NCBI GenBank assembly: GCA_903772945.1
Contig: CAICTM010000249.1
Coordinates: forward strand, 1-64,000
Direction of reading: 5' to 3'
Length of the DNA stretch: 64,000 nt
From: Seminavis robusta
Taxonomy: Eukaryota; Bacillariophyta; Bacillariophyceae; Naviculales; Naviculaceae
Under the pieces are notes generated by a model. That model was not told where the DNA came from. It worked only from the letters and a program-made list of their open reading frames with translations, and ran no database searches. The stretch's first letter is position 1; each line of letters opens with the position of its first letter. Positions 10,261 to 21,100 of the stretch are shown here, in pieces. The position numbers and the translations under genes were made by a program.

Positions 10261-12408
10261 TCATTTTGCTGGCCCAACTGTCAACTTAATCAAAGCACTC
10301 ATGTTTCTCTGATTATTCTTGTACACCCCATCAACTCCATAGGTTGTAAACTTGATGCGAGTCTCGCTATAGTGCTCATAATCGTCCAGCTTTTCACGAT
10401 CATCCGAATCGGGAAAATCAGTGGAGAGGACAATCAAATTCAGCTCTTCCAATGTGAATCGATGAGCTCCCATATCCATCTTGTTCTGTGACAGCAGAAG
10501 GGTTCGTCCAGGGATTGTCACGTTCTGCTTCTTTACAGTATTGGTTGGATCTACTGGTGGTTGGACTCCTACCAATTCTCCCGATTCAAAAGGTGTTTGC
10601 CGGTAGCGCCCCAGAACGTGATTGATCGTAGATCCAAGAATGCAAGGTCCTGCCACAAATAGTGGACTATAGGATGTGATCGTGGATAGCTCTGGCGATG
10701 GACAATGCATTTGAGCCACGTCAAGAGATGTAAATCGTTGGTGGATATTGTTGACAACTGTTTCAATGACGGCCGCCAGAAAGGGGTGCCCAGGAGCCGA
10801 AGCGAGAAATCCATTCCAGAGACACATGCGAGTTCCAATGCGTTTGCCCGGCTCGTCCAATCCAACGAGGAATCCAACATGGCTGGGAATGGCATCATCA
10901 AGAGAGGGCCCCATTAGAGTATCCACGTCGGCATAGACACCTCCTTCAATGAGCAGGACACAATATCGAAACAGATCAGCCTTGAAGGCGCCAGGAATGA
11001 GTAGATCATAGGCTTGTCGTACTTGCGGTGGAAAATGAGCTGATAGAAATTCCCCAGCAACGTCATCAGTGTAAAACTTGTATTCCCACCCAGAAGTCTG
11101 GTAGGAATTGACGAATCGACTCAGGTGTGGATATTTCTGAACATTGGTATTGGTGATATCTTCAAACCAAGTTTGATGAACAATTCGTGGAATCAACCGA
11201 GAGGGATCCTTTCGTTGGAGTGGAGGATTGACAATGAAGGCATTATTGTTGTCGGCATTGTGTCTGGTTTCTTTTTGATGACGACACAGTTCCTTACAAA
11301 AGCACGGGCACTCTTCTCTACAAGTTTCACAGGTTGCTCCGTGCTTCTTGTCTGCAAGGCACTTGTGGCAGGCATTTGACGGCATGCAGTTGGCTTCCTC
11401 GAGAATTTGGTAGAATGTCTTCTTGTTGCTTGCTGCTGAAAAAGTAGAAACAGAGAAGGATGGTCTTGTTCCATCCATTGGAGTGACTTTGGCCTGGAAG
11501 GTCTTTTCCGTCTCTAGTAATGGCAAATCTGTTTTAGTTGTTGTCATATGCTTGGCGTGAGCGCCTAAAACAGCTACTATTTCCTTGGCACTGTCGCCCG
11601 CATAGGCAACACAGCACAAACCAGATCGGTGGTCGTCAGTACAGGAACATGACTGATGCAAGATGTGCCAATTCTTGGGTTCGACTGCAGTAAAGTTGTA
11701 GAGTGCTTGAGGCACAATGTTTGGATTGGAAATGAGATGGTCCAAGCCCGTTTCCACAAGGAGTTGGGCCATTTTGGCGGCCACTGGCAACTGGGCATGT
11801 CGTAACATGACAATGTTGGCTGACTGTGAATTGACGACTACGATGCCAGCATTGTTGTCCTCCGATAGAATCAGTCTCTTCAAGGCATGTCCATTCAAAA
11901 TAGTAGTGTCACTATCCAAAACGATGCCACCGTGTTGGTACAGTGCACACCATTTCCACAATTCCACTGCCAAGTGCTCAGCCTTGCTCTGCATAAGAAA
12001 CTCGTAGCGTGATGCTGATCCTCCATTGACACAGCCATGGTGGACCAAGAACTGGTGTTGCTCGTCTGTGGCATTGGAAATGTAGTGGACCGAACCGGAA
12101 AAGACCTCCTCTTCTAGAACCGCCTTTTGTTTGCGAGTTCGTGCTCGTGTCACTGCAGATACTTCGTTTTCACCATTGTTTTGTGAGGAAAACACGAAAA
12201 TTTGCCCTTGACCTTCTACTTGTGGTGGATCTTGGAGAAGACGGCGAGCGTCCTGATGGGCGTCATTGTTGCGGTTGTCGCTTGTCCCCGTTTTTCGTTC
12301 GCCCTCGATGGAATCGGTAGATGCCAGAGTCCCTCCTCCTGCACAACTGAATGCAACCAGCAGACAGAGAGATACTCCCAATGCTTTCTTCATACGCACT
12401 ACTACCAT
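10261..12408 (-). CDS. Golgi-type glycosyltransferase with two DXD (GT32/OCH1-like) domains
   Basis: The start is placed at the ATG at 12408 (MVVVRMKKALG), giving 715 aa; the frame is open a little further but with no ATG. A signal-anchor (ALGVSLCLLVAF) begins the protein, so it is probably a lumenal type II membrane protein. Two catalytic-like modules are visible. The first contains ELWKWCALYQHGGIVLDSDT, a DXD (DSD) sugar-nucleotide site. The second contains IPRIVHQTW and then ADLFRYCVLLIEGG followed by VYADVDT, which closely matches OCH1/inositol-phosphoceramide mannosyltransferases of GT32. Between them is a compact Cys-rich segment of about 40 residues starting CMPSNACHKC. Donor and acceptor sugars are not deducible; a nucleotide-sugar-dependent hexosyl transfer, possibly of mannose, is inferred from the family. 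The tandem arrangement with a Cys-rich linker is unusual. Confidence 0.85.
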   Translation of the reverse strand: MVVVRMKKALGVSLCLLVAFSCAGGGTLASTDSIEGERKTGTSDNRNNDAHQDARRLLQDPPQVEGQGQIFVFSSQNNGENEVSAVTRARTRKQKAVLEEEVFSGSVHYISNATDEQHQFLVHHGCVNGGSASRYEFLMQSKAEHLAVELWKWCALYQHGGIVLDSDTTILNGHALKRLILSEDNNAGIVVVNSQSANIVMLRHAQLPVAAKMAQLLVETGLDHLISNPNIVPQALYNFTAVEPKNWHILHQSCSCTDDHRSGLCCVAYAGDSAKEIVAVLGAHAKHMTTTKTDLPLLETEKTFQAKVTPMDGTRPSFSVSTFSAASNKKTFYQILEEANCMPSNACHKCLADKKHGATCETCREECPCFCKELCRHQKETRHNADNNNAFIVNPPLQRKDPSRLIPRIVHQTWFEDITNTNVQKYPHLSRFVNSYQTSGWEYKFYTDDVAGEFLSAHFPPQVRQAYDLLIPGAFKADLFRYCVLLIEGGVYADVDTLMGPSLDDAIPSHVGFLVGLDEPGKRIGTRMCLWNGFLASAPGHPFLAAVIETVVNNIHQRFTSLDVAQMHCPSPELSTITSYSPLFVAGPCILGSTINHVLGRYRQTPFESGELVGVQPPVDPTNTVKKQNVTIPGRTLLLSQNKMDMGAHRFTLEELNLIVLSTDFPDSDDREKLDDYEHYSETRIKFTTYGVDGVYKNNQRNMSALIKLTVGPAK

Positions 12409-12704
12409 GGTTAGCAGGCCGCTACTGTAGACCACCAGTGTGATGGTACTGATAATGGATGAATGTCAACAGGAAGCCGTGAGGACGAGGACAAAGGCGG
12501 AACCGTCAAAACCACATCCCTATTTGCAACGGGTGTTCTGGAGCCAGCCGGCTTGCTTTGGAGCCGTCATGGAAAACCGCCAGCGCAAAAAAGCCGACGA
12601 AACCGAATTTACGGTGGACTGAAGGCAGGCAAACGCACCAAGGACACAATGCCACAAAAGCATAGGTCCGTTGCGTTCAGCATAAACAACAACGAGTCTG
12701 TATC

Positions 12705-13670
12705 ATGAGCGAGACAACCACTACTACAGGCACTGCCAATGGTGCAAGCAATCCTGATGCACCCAAAAGACTCAGTCTGAGGAACCGACAGGAGGAGCAA
12801 CGCATACAGAGCATCATACTGGACTCCCTCACAACCATTGCTGTGGCTTATGGCTTGTACAATTACCCAGGCTATTTCAATCCCTGGGGGTTGTCACTGT
12901 TCCAGTGGTTGTGCGGAGTTGTTGGGATCAGAAGTGCCGTCTTCTTCTATGACAATATGGTGTTAATGCTACTTGTGGAATTTGTGTGGGGTGGTGAAAC
13001 CAATCTGCTTCCAACCCGAACCACAGGCAAACCAGTTCGATATGTTTCCCTGGATACCAAATCCATCATCTTCTTGGTGATTAATGCCTTTCATGAATGG
13101 TTGTTTGTTTCAAGACTGGTTCACTATCTCTGGCATTCACCAGATGTCCCCTTACGATGGCAAGAGCTTGGCACTCTCAACTCTCTGGGGTCTTTGGCAG
13201 TCATGTTTGTGGTCATTGATCTCATTTATTCTCCATGTCATCATATCCTACACCTACCCTGGTTATATCCACTCATTCACAAGCATCATCATCGACAACA
13301 CTTTCCTTGCCGTGGCTATTGGGATGCGGGAAATGAGCACCTCATTGAGCATATCATAGGTGTTTTGGCCGCCTGGGGAGCCATCCTGGCAGCTACTCAT
13401 GGGCCCACAGGAGCTCATGGGATTACCATTTTCCTATTCTTCAATATTCACGCGGCACTGGCTATGCTCAATCATTCACCCTACAATGTGGAATTTGATA
13501 TCATTCCCGGAATCATGACATACAAAGTCGCCAATCATGAAATGCATCACCGCAAATTTACAGTCAACTATGCCCAGTACAATTTGATGTACGATCATTT
13601 AATGGGAACCTATGCCCCCTATGAGGGACCAACTTCAGCAGCCGAAGTGGAGAAAAAGAAAGAATCTTAA
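12705..13670 (+). CDS. Fatty acid hydroxylase/sterol desaturase superfamily membrane protein (copy 1)
   Basis: The protein is 321 aa with several hydrophobic segments. The three histidine clusters of the non-haem di-iron membrane oxygenases are all present: HHILH at 179-183, HKHHH at 192-196 and HEMHHRKF at 278-285. Further conserved His residues fall in NEHLIEH and NIHAALAMLNH. Known members (C4/C5 sterol oxidases, sphingolipid and fatty-acid hydroxylases, carotenoid hydroxylases) act in the ER or plastid; the substrate is unknown here. The N-terminal 30 residues are Thr-rich and poorly conserved against the second copy at 24284-25189 on the other strand, while the body and C-terminal tail (YEGP-S-AEVEK) are clearly related. 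The lysine-rich C-terminus (EKKKES) could be an ER-retention type tail (inference). Confidence 0.88.
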   Translation: MSETTTTTGTANGASNPDAPKRLSLRNRQEEQRIQSIILDSLTTIAVAYGLYNYPGYFNPWGLSLFQWLCGVVGIRSAVFFYDNMVLMLLVEFVWGGETNLLPTRTTGKPVRYVSLDTKSIIFLVINAFHEWLFVSRLVHYLWHSPDVPLRWQELGTLNSLGSLAVMFVVIDLIYSPCHHILHLPWLYPLIHKHHHRQHFPCRGYWDAGNEHLIEHIIGVLAAWGAILAATHGPTGAHGITIFLFFNIHAALAMLNHSPYNVEFDIIPGIMTYKVANHEMHHRKFTVNYAQYNLMYDHLMGTYAPYEGPTSAAEVEKKKES

Positions 13671-14625
13671 CCATGCAAGAAGACAAGCTTCTCTCAGAGT
13701 TCTCAGTGCCATACATGTTTGGCTGGATTTCTAAGGTTTTTCCTTCCTTTGCCATAATCTCAATCATTTTTTAGAAATATCCCACCAGTGAAGTCAGGGG
13801 AAGCTTTTCGTTTTATGGGCTGTATGCCTTATACTTGATAAATATATGTAGATTCGGCATCGACTCGTGCGGAAGATTCCATCTAGCCAGCACGACACGG
13901 AGAGCAACCCCTTGTGACATTGTTCCAAGAGCCTTGCTCGGTTTGAAATTGAGAGCATCCCTTGTGGCATCTTTCACCAGGAGCCTCGTTTGATTCCCGT
14001 GGCTGCAGCTGTCAAACTGTAGGTCGCTGCGATCGCGCCTGAGCAAGATGAGAAGCCACTGGAGATTCCTGACGGCACTTACGAGCCATGAATTGGTTGC
14101 CTGAGCGTCAACCTCGAGGACGCAGATAGCCCGCCATTGTAGGCCCAAGCACTCATGCAGGACGAGAGCATACTCAGGGACTGAAGCTCTACATTCTTGA
14201 AGACCGGCATGGTAGCTACCGGTAGGTCGCCTTAGAACTCGGCCTAAACTAGCAAAGAGAGCCAGCCAAACTAACTCTTGATATTCCATCGTGCTACCTG
14301 TACTGGTACGGTTTCTTTAGGCTGGAGGACATGTTCAAGATCACTTAAAAAAATAATACAATTATGCATGATTCTGCTACATGTATGCATTACTGATAGC
14401 AATCGTTTTCTATTCGTACACACTGTAGTAAAACAAAATCTGAGCGGTCCTGCGCTGACCGGAAAGAACCCACCTCCAAAGCCAACCTCTTTTAGCATGC
14501 ATGTCCTTGCCGGCAAAGGGGTATATGAAGTGGGTATATGCAGTGTTGCTTGTAGTGATGGAAGAAAGCTTCCATTTTGTACCAAGACATGCATCATCAC
14601 CAAATGCCTGGACTCCTTCTTCTAG
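13671..14625. other. Intergenic spacer, about 950 bp
   Basis: No firm gene. An open frame on the minus strand at 13813-14289 (158 codons) has no recognisable domain. Short palindromes such as GGTAGCTACCGGTAGGT (around 14211-14227) occur here. Confidence 0.5.
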
Positions 14626-14994
14626 CTAGGCAGCAATGCTGGCTGTTACAAACTTCCCACGACGGCTGACCCGTCCAAGACGAGCACCGTCTGCCTTTTT
14701 CTGGTCCAGAATCTTGCCAACTTGAGCATTTTGCAATTTTTGGCGAGTTTTTTGGATGTCGGCAGGAGAGCTGTTCCGTCGGGACTTGCCATCATTGGTC
14801 TTGGTCCGTGTCCAAATGGCGTCTGATAAGGCTTTCTTGATAGTAACAGAGCCATTGCTGTTGTGTCGTTTCACGCCGCCACCGGTGGAGGCAGCTCTCT
14901 TGACTTTCTTCTTCTTCTTGTCGTCAATAAACATGGATGATTCCTTACGGAACTGATCCCAGCTGTCGTTATCTTCTTTGCTTCGAGAGGGCAT
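14626..14994 (-). CDS. Small basic hypothetical protein
   Basis: The protein is 122 aa and very rich in Lys, Arg and Ser, with a KKKKKVKR cluster near residue 27 and a Gly/Ser stretch after it. It starts MPSRSKEDNDSWDQFRKESS and ends with a hydrophobic/Ala tail (GRVSRRGKFVTASIAA). I do not recognise a family. The high charge, likely disorder and nuclear-localisation-like cluster suggest a nuclear or nucleic-acid-binding protein (inference only). The frame is supported by a clean ATG and a biased, low-complexity composition unlike the flanking non-coding DNA. It is isolated from its neighbours by about 1 kb on each side. Confidence 0.6.
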   Translation of the reverse strand: MPSRSKEDNDSWDQFRKESSMFIDDKKKKKVKRAASTGGGVKRHNSNGSVTIKKALSDAIWTRTKTNDGKSRRNSSPADIQKTRQKLQNAQVGKILDQKKADGARLGRVSRRGKFVTASIAA

Positions 14995-16322
14995 GGTGAC
15001 TGCAGTTCTGTAACAACGTTCGGTTCTCTTGTGATTTGGTTGGCAACTTGAAAGTTATGAGGTGATGAGAGCAAGTCCGAGACAACAATAGCGGATGTTC
15101 CAACGGCAACAATAGATAAGCAAGGGGAGCAAAAACAAGATTGGTCGTTAAAATGAGCAAGAAGATCTGGGAGTGGCGGAGAGGTCATATTACCAAAGCT
15201 CACCTTTGTTATGAGGGTCTTTTTGGGAAGCCTTGCCTCTGCTGGTTAACGGTGTACGGTATGATACAGTACGGTATGAGCTGTTCCGTACACGGTGCAT
15301 TGTAGCTCAGGGTACGTACTACTAGCTACTGGCTAGTGGTACGACGTACCCGTTCCCGTACCGGTACCATCACAATGCTTCACCGACACCTTGGGATCCA
15401 CCGTACACTGGTACGGGTCACAGCCTTTACCGCATGCAGTGTTTAGCTTCAACCATGTTTAACGCCAAGAAAGAAAAGCAGTCACAAACAAGTTCGGGGG
15501 GTGGAAGTTATTACGACAAGCTAAATGATGCAGTTCAACCAGTTCTTGGAAATTGGAAAAGATGCCATCGGCAGTTGCCAGAGATCTTATGGCACACGGG
15601 AGGCTCGATGGTGTACGACGTTCGGTCTGTGGCCTGGTGATGGTGGTAGAACCAACTGAGCTCCTTCAGTTGGGCAAACCTGTCATGGTCTGGCCACCAA
15701 TTTGTACTGTGGCAGGCCCTCTTTTGCTCTGGCTTGGCTAGGCGCTGCAATCACAGGCACCTGCCTACAGGAAGCTTCGATTTCATTGATGCAAACGCGA
15801 GCCGAGCCACTTGGTACACTTCTACGTGCACATGCAGGAAGGCCCATTACGGACAGAAGCCCATAGCGCCGGCAACCCTTTCAGAAGATTTATGGGTCAT
15901 CGCCGGCCGCTTTTTATCACCCGACATCATTGAGTACTATTTTTGGCACAGAGAATTTCTACAGCACCTAGTCCGTAGCTTTCACTACCAGCATTTACAG
16001 GTTGCTGGGTGGCTTCTCCGTGGAAAACATTTCGTCAACGCTCACTCCAGCTTTGAATCGAAGTAGTCAATAATAGTGGCAGCCAACACTCCGTCCATCG
16101 CGATCTGTTCCATCGACACTGTGTTGCTGTCACTGTTGTGGTTGCTTCAAGTTGTTGTTGTTGTTGCTGCGGCAGCGCGTTGCTATTATCCTCCGCGTAA
16201 CAACAAAGTCGCTATACTCCTCATCTCGACAACTCCTATGGCGACGATGGATATCGTTTGGGTTCAAGCATGACATAAATCGGAAGAGATAGCTGGAAAT
16301 CGTCCCTCTGTTTTGTCGTATC
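14995..16322. other. Intergenic spacer with palindrome-rich tract and unresolved ORF fragments
   Basis: From 15245 to 15425 the DNA is packed with GTAC-, CTAG- and GGTACC-type palindromes. From 15434 to 16066 several short frames (68, 62 and 110 codons) follow one another on the plus strand without clear splice sites. They could be a decayed gene or an exon set that I cannot resolve. No domain is recognisable. Confidence 0.4.
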
Positions 16323-18011
16323 ATGATGTCTACCCCTCCACCACTGCCCCCTCGACCTCCGTCTCCCTCGGGCCTCGACCAGGATAAAGCCCTCGTTCGT
16401 AGAACAAGTTTCTTTGATACCCCTGATGGGATCATGTCTCGAATGGCCAACTCCTGCCGTCATAATGTAATTGATTTGGGAGCTCGCGAGTGTCCAGAAT
16501 TCCCAAGTGCTCTCGTTCGTCCAGGAGAGTTTATTATGATGGAGACGCATCCTGAAGGTCCTGATGGGTTCTCTGGAGAACTCGGTCAAGTGATTGACAT
16601 GGCTGACTTTCGAGATATTCCAAGCATCGAAGTCAACCAGGCATTCAATCGATTCAGAGACCCCAAGGACAGAATGGTTCTTATCCGTCTTGTTGAGCCA
16701 CTCAGCTTCCATGCCAGTTGCAAAAACAAGATCAACCCTTCGGACTATACCTTCATTCACGAGACGCAACAAGAGGTCATTCTGAGCTGTCGACTGAGGT
16801 GGTTGTCTCCATTTCGGATTGATTGCATTGCTTTTATCTTTCACCCTGATTTTATTGAGGCTGGTGTTTTCCAGACGGCCGGCATCACGAATGCATTCAT
16901 GTGCAACAAGATTGCTTTGTCTGATGATACCTACATGACGATTGAAAAGGACTCTGACTACCTTAAACCATTCTTCTCTCCATACAATGCACAGGACCCC
17001 AAAACTGGCAAAGACATCTATACTGTCGAAACCTATTCTCGTCGAATGTGGAATTATATTACCGCTGCAAACGTCATCACCACTCGCAAGATGGCGGGCA
17101 AGAAGGGCAACTGGGAAGGACGTACTCAGCGCTGTCACTTGCCTGGCTGGTCAAAGGAGTTCTACGAGTTTATTGTCGGTGAGATGTCATTGATGAAACA
17201 AACAGACCAAATTGACTTCATCTTGGAAGATATCGTCCTCAAACGGGCAAAGAAAGTTCACAGTCCAGACCTCTCTGTTGCAAAGAAGAAACGAGCGATG
17301 AATGTCTCTTTGTTTCGTATCCTAGAAGAGAAAGAGTTGGACCAGGGAAGGCGTGTGTTAGGATCCACCTTTGGAGTTGCAACCACAAAGAATGCTCCCA
17401 CTTTGGCTGATGTCAAAGCTGCAGCAACTGCCCAAAAACCACAGCCGGACACTCTCAAACTCGAAACAGGAGATCAGGTTCGTATTGTAACGTGTGCAGC
17501 TCAGGAGAAAGATGTACTCGATGATCGCGACAGACGGCTTGCCAGTGCTTTTGTTGTCGATGATGAAGGTGCTATTGTAAAGGCCCCGTATGATCGCAAG
17601 GGGAAGCAACCCATGTACTTGTCTTTTCCCGGCATTGATATCTTGTACGAAGACAGCTACTCTTTCACAAACATGCAATTTGCTATGAAATTCAAGAAGC
17701 TTTTGGGAAGTTCTAGTTCTGTTTTGAAGGCATTGAATGCGGGCAAACCGGTGCCGGCAGTGGCAGAGGCACGCATGGAGTCCATCAACGATGACAATCT
17801 TGCTGTTGGTGATGAATTCAGATACAGAGACTTACTTTATTGTGTTACTTCCATTGATCCGGAAAACAAAAGGGTAGGTGCTAGGCCTACGTGGGAAGAC
17901 TCAGATGATGACGAGACTATTTTGGAGTTGGAGGAAGCTACAGTTCTTGTGGCAGCTGAAGTGACAAACAGCACAGCTTACCGTGGCATGACTACTCCTG
18001 AGAGAAGCTAG
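16323..18011 (+). CDS. Hypothetical protein, 562 aa, convergent with the transposase-like gene
   Basis: This is a single open frame with an ATG in context ATCATGATGTC. The N-terminus is Pro/Ser-rich (STPPPLPPRPPSPSG) and the rest looks globular, with a mixed composition and conserved-looking aromatic blocks (LSFHASCKNKINPSDYTF, RCHLPGWSKEFYEFIVGEM). An acidic segment DSDDDETILELEE is near the C-terminus. I do not recognise a family. No signal peptide or membrane segment is seen. It ends 102 bases from the 3' end of the DDE-like protein on the opposite strand, so the two form a convergent pair. It may be a host-like gene or an accessory gene of a mobile element; the sequence alone does not decide. 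Confidence 0.7.
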   Translation: MMSTPPPLPPRPPSPSGLDQDKALVRRTSFFDTPDGIMSRMANSCRHNVIDLGARECPEFPSALVRPGEFIMMETHPEGPDGFSGELGQVIDMADFRDIPSIEVNQAFNRFRDPKDRMVLIRLVEPLSFHASCKNKINPSDYTFIHETQQEVILSCRLRWLSPFRIDCIAFIFHPDFIEAGVFQTAGITNAFMCNKIALSDDTYMTIEKDSDYLKPFFSPYNAQDPKTGKDIYTVETYSRRMWNYITAANVITTRKMAGKKGNWEGRTQRCHLPGWSKEFYEFIVGEMSLMKQTDQIDFILEDIVLKRAKKVHSPDLSVAKKKRAMNVSLFRILEEKELDQGRRVLGSTFGVATTKNAPTLADVKAAATAQKPQPDTLKLETGDQVRIVTCAAQEKDVLDDRDRRLASAFVVDDEGAIVKAPYDRKGKQPMYLSFPGIDILYEDSYSFTNMQFAMKFKKLLGSSSSVLKALNAGKPVPAVAEARMESINDDNLAVGDEFRYRDLLYCVTSIDPENKRVGARPTWEDSDDDETILELEEATVLVAAEVTNSTAYRGMTTPERS

Positions 18012-18113
18012 CTCGACAACAGCCTCAAGCACACTTGCAGGATAATCGAATATATTATAATAAAAAGCTGATTTTCAAGCCAACTAGAAACTGGGAATGA
18101 CTGGGACTGACAT

Positions 18114-21100
18114 TTATAGAAGAGCATTTCCTGGCTCCGCTACTTCATCCTCAAATAAGTCTTCCAGTGGCACATGGCTTTGACTTCCTGTTTTTGGCAC
18201 CTCAACAGCAACTTCTTCTAAGTAACTGCTTCTATTCTGGGACTCCAACTGTGATTCGCTATTGTTGATATCCAATTGATATTCTCCGTTGTCTTCATTG
18301 GCTGCAATAGTTTGCGTTTGGAAGAAAGCATCCCCATGACCGAGTCTCCACATCAAGGAACGTTGACACATTCGCATAAGGGGACGGACATGATCTCCTC
18401 TAATCATGTCTCCATTTGAATTGCCAGCACAGCCACCGTGGTTTGTGTTGTTGAAATAAAAGTGCTTCAGTTTCTGGTTCATTGCTTCCCATCCTTGTTG
18501 GGAGAACTTGTAGAGGTTGCCATATCGCATCAAGTAGTAATGGAGATGTCCAGACCCAATCATATGGATATAGTTGGTGATCCCCTGTCCATCGAACAAG
18601 GTCACGTACTGTGTCATAAATCGATTGGCCATCAAATGAAAGGAATCAAGATCTTGTGTAGTCACATCTTCCTTTTGTCTAGCCATAGTCATCAGTGGCT
18701 GGTAACCATCCATCAAATCATGCCACTGTTTCAACAAAGCTGCATTGTTGGCTCGAGTAATGGTAGGAGTCCTAGACTTTTCATCAAACTGTTGAGAGAA
18801 GATTAGGGTGGCAAGTGTCTTCATACCTCTAACACACTTCCTGGATTGAGTGTTTGTCATTGTCCTTGGTTCAACCTGTTTTCCTCCATCCCTTAAAGGA
18901 AAGGTCCACTGCGCAGACCGCCCATGATTTTCATCGCCGAGGATGCTGTCTTTGACACATTCAGTCACCACTTTGATCATCTCCTTTCTGACTTTTCCAT
19001 CCGCCTCTTGGTATCTATCTAAAGCTTGTGACAGAAGAGACCAAAAGAGTTTTTCGTTGACTCTCATTTCCAAATGTAGGATGCACGGAATAGCCTCCTC
19101 ACACAGCAGCTTATCAGTCAGGGAATTCACTTGATCATGTCTTGTAAGAGTTTGTCTAGCAAGCCAAAGTGTGTCTTCCTTTGCCACAAGACTTTTCAGT
19201 AGAGCACGTCGATCATCGATGGATCTATTCATTGCTTCTCTCAAAGCTGTTTTGTTAGATCCCAATCGTAGCTTCAGCTCTGAACGCAGGAAGTTCTTGT
19301 ACCCTTTCATGTCTAAGTCTGTCAATGGCACAAAGTCAATATGAGTCTTGTCGGATGCCTTGTCAACTTGGTGTGGGTTGGTTCGTAGGTTGCTTCGCTT
19401 CGAGACGGCCTTGAGTTTCTCATATCCATCATCTACTGCGTCTTCCACATACTTCTTGAGTACTTCCCTTGTGCTCCCAAGGAAGGTTTGGTCGTTGACA
19501 GGATGACAGAAACACTTTCCTACCTTCAATCGTTGACAAGTGGGGCAACGATTGGAACCAGTTTGGAAGAGATGCTTTTGATGGTTATGGCACATGCAGG
19601 CATAGCAAAAGAGAAGAGTTTGGTGAGAGCCTCCACCCAAACCAGTTGTCTTCCAAATCGATGACATGTCTTGGGGAGACACGATATTGAAATTGGACAA
19701 CTCGGGAAGATCTCCCAATGATGGAATGACCAAACCACCATTAAACAGAGAGTGAAATTGATGGAAACAGTCAGTGTAAAGGTCTTTGCAATCTCTGCCA
19801 AAGGTTATCTGACAGGGAAAACATAGATCTCTGGATTGGTACAGGTGGTCCAAAAACAGATTCCTTCCAGTGATTGGATCAACAGCTCTTGGATCGATAA
19901 TCTTGACTCCAGCCGTGACATGGCCAAGGTGAGCAGTAAGCTGAGCTCCATCTAGCGTATGAGCCAGCAACACAGGCTCTGACAAGCTGCCAGTCTCAGC
20001 ATGGTGATCTAGTCCAAAGCCAGCAAGGATCATTCTCAAATAGATCTCGAAATCAAATCTCAATGTCGGACCATGGTCATTGATTGTTTCAACGATACTG
20101 AGTCCAAAGTCTTCTTCGGCATGTTGCTCTAATTGCTTGGCGGTTCTTGCTATCGTTGTACCATGCGGAATGACACCATCTTGGCTACTCTTTGGTAGCT
20201 CCTCCACTCCACTGCGCAAGCTGTTGCAAGCTTCATAGTTAAGGCCGCCAGTAGCAAAAAGATCCATTGTTCGTTGGAACTTCCAAGCCTGCATTCTTTC
20301 TTTCCTAATCAGTTGGCTGGATTTTTTCAATAGAATGTCATGAAAGAAATCTGGAAATGTAGTCAAGAAATAGCCAAACACAACCTCCACAAGTGCCTTG
20401 GCTCTGCTGCGCAACCAACGTGATGGGTAAACAAAGCCGATCACAGACCAAATGACTCTGGCAAATAAGTCCAAGTTGATACGACGCAGCTTGGAATTGC
20501 CATTCTTCTTGTCTTTGCCGATTTCATCCATGACCGCCTTGTGAAGATCCTTGTCCAGTTGTCTTCCTTTCGAAGTGTACCAACGGAACCAAACAGAGCT
20601 GTTTACTAGGGATTGTTGTGATGGAAGTGTAGAGCGGGGTTTGGTGTTGGTGACTGGAATAGACTTGAAAGAATTATCTAATAGGCGAGAGGGGAAGTCT
20701 CCTGCTGTGGCGACAGAGGTTGAAGTGCGGACTCCATTTTGCTTCCTTGTCAACTTGGTGGCGGTAACGGCAGCGACACCAGTAGGATTGCCAAGTAGTG
20801 GATTGGGGGCAGTCAACAATGCAGTCGCTGCAGTAGTAGCATTGGTTTCTTCGCGCGGAGAAGTGACGGTACTTGTTGCAGCGGTGATAGCAGTAGGTGC
20901 TTCGGCGCGAGAGGCTTTTGCAGATCTAGCTCCATTCGAAATGTCACCAAGAGCAGATCGTTTGCGAGGTCTTCTGGGAGGAACAATCTCTTCGGTCCTG
21001 TCGTCCTCGTCGCCGGAAGAATCCGGAATGATAATGGCTTTTCGCTTCTTTCCCGAGTGTCGTGCAGAACGACGAACACCGGAATACTCCTCAGCAGGAG

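Noticed and set aside
13813-14289. 158-codon open frame on the minus strand
   Set aside because: It has no domain, no supporting neighbour and a composition like the surrounding spacer. Kept only as a remark in the spacer entry.
15434-16066. Chain of short plus-strand frames that might form a gene
   Set aside because: I could not find splice junctions that join them in frame, and no motif is recognisable.
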